Below, piece by piece: positions 63,734-64,000 of a stretch of DNA of 64,000 bases. The notes below the pieces were generated by a model. The model did no database searches. It worked only from the letters and a program-made list of their open reading frames with translations, and was not told the DNA's origin. A program made the position numbers and the translations under genes. Every line of letters begins with the position of its first letter. Within the stretch, counting starts at the first letter, position 1. The DNA comes from Rhizobium sp. FY34 (GTDB lineage Bacteria > Pseudomonadota > Alphaproteobacteria > Rhizobiales > Rhizobiaceae): assembly GCF_005222845.1 (NCBI RefSeq), contig NZ_STFZ01000014.1:424493-488492 (forward strand). The letters run 5' to 3'.

Positions 63734-64000
63734 TATTCATCGATACGAATGTAATATCGGAGACGCTGAAAACTGCTCCAGCGCCCGCAGGCAGCACCTG
63801 GCTGGTGCGTCACGACGCCGAAATCGCCCTTTCCTCCGTTGTGATCGCTGAGATTGCCTTTGGCATCCAGAAAATTCGACCGGACGAACGTGCCTATCGG
63901 CTGGAGAAAGGACTAATACGCGTCCTCATTGATCAGAACCCATTGGCCCATTCTCTGCGTCCGATAGACATGATCCGCCATGGCTGGCTTTCGAGTTTGC
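63730..64000 (+). CDS. FitB/VapC-type PIN-domain toxin (partial, runs off the right edge)
   Basis: A TTG start at 63730 overlaps the antitoxin stop as TTGA. The translation begins (M)IFIDTNVISETLKTAPAPAGSTWL, with the first PIN acidic residue in FIDTN and a second in SSVVIAEIAFGIQKI. PIN toxins are RNases that cut tRNA or mRNA when the antitoxin is lost. The frame is open to the window end. The last 30 residues visible (RVLIDQNPLAHSLRPIDMIRHGW) do not show the usual LPFD segment, so the gene may be divergent or damaged further on. Confidence 0.75.
   Translation, partial: MIFIDTNVISETLKTAPAPAGSTWLVRHDAEIALSSVVIAEIAFGIQKIRPDERAYRLEKGLIRVLIDQNPLAHSLRPIDMIRHGWLSSL

Overview
The window is high-GC DNA, almost wall-to-wall genes in operons, with the style of an alphaproteobacterium of the Rhizobiaceae (Rhizobium/Agrobacterium/Allorhizobium type). 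The signs are an HWE-type histidine kinase, many ABC and TRAP importers each tied to a small catabolic operon, GntR/AraC/LysR regulators beside their targets, and a DUF1403-ScpB pair that I associate from memory with rhizobial secondary replicons. No rRNA, tRNA, CRISPR array, insertion sequence or phage gene was seen. A chromid or megaplasmid is likely but not proven.

Layout. 1-1322: start of a response regulator and a frameshifted HWE histidine kinase. 1431-7965: sulfur uptake, with a four-cysteine Rrf2 regulator, an SLC13-type permease and a sulfate ABC importer (sbp-cysT-cysW-cysA). 8035-13095: a two-gene DAB-type inorganic carbon system (dabB-dabA) with a divergent LysR gene. 13110-14767: ABC1-family kinase and DCC-family thiol protein. 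14861-25746: a homoprotocatechuate (hpa) pathway for 4-hydroxyphenylacetate from HpaBC hydroxylase to pyruvate plus succinate, with HpaR and HpaA regulators. 25947-35814: a TRAP importer, DUF3237, aldehyde dehydrogenase, ThDP decarboxylase and exported metallo-beta-lactamase-fold protein, with an FAD 2-hydroxyacid dehydrogenase and a GntR regulator. Together these look like an aryl 2-hydroxyacid route of the mandelate type. 35815-38333: an AT-rich gap, a small conserved gene and two transglutaminase-like proteins. 38481-45981: hexuronate operon (GntR, TRAP importer, polyol dehydrogenase, UxuA, UxuB). 46126-53386: PotD-type ABC importer with an M20 peptidase and a divergent adenine-deaminase-like enzyme. 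53504-55113: DUF1403-ScpB. 55184-63405: pectin-oligomer operon (AraC, sugar ABC importer, GH28, GH105). 63485-64000: FitAB/VapBC-type toxin-antitoxin, cut by the window edge.

How it fits together. This is a plant- or soil-associated scavenging region: import of sulfate, aromatic acids, hexuronates and pectin oligomers, each next to the enzymes that use the import. Regulation is partly readable. A TTAACATGTTAA palindrome marks hpaR itself and the hpaF-I operon, and a longer ATGTAACATGTTACAT palindrome lies before the GntR gene with a half-match before the TRAP operon. A GGTCAGA-CAA-TCTGACC palindrome precedes the hexuronate operon. Four binding-protein genes are separated from their permease genes by strong stem-loops, which would favour high binding-protein expression.
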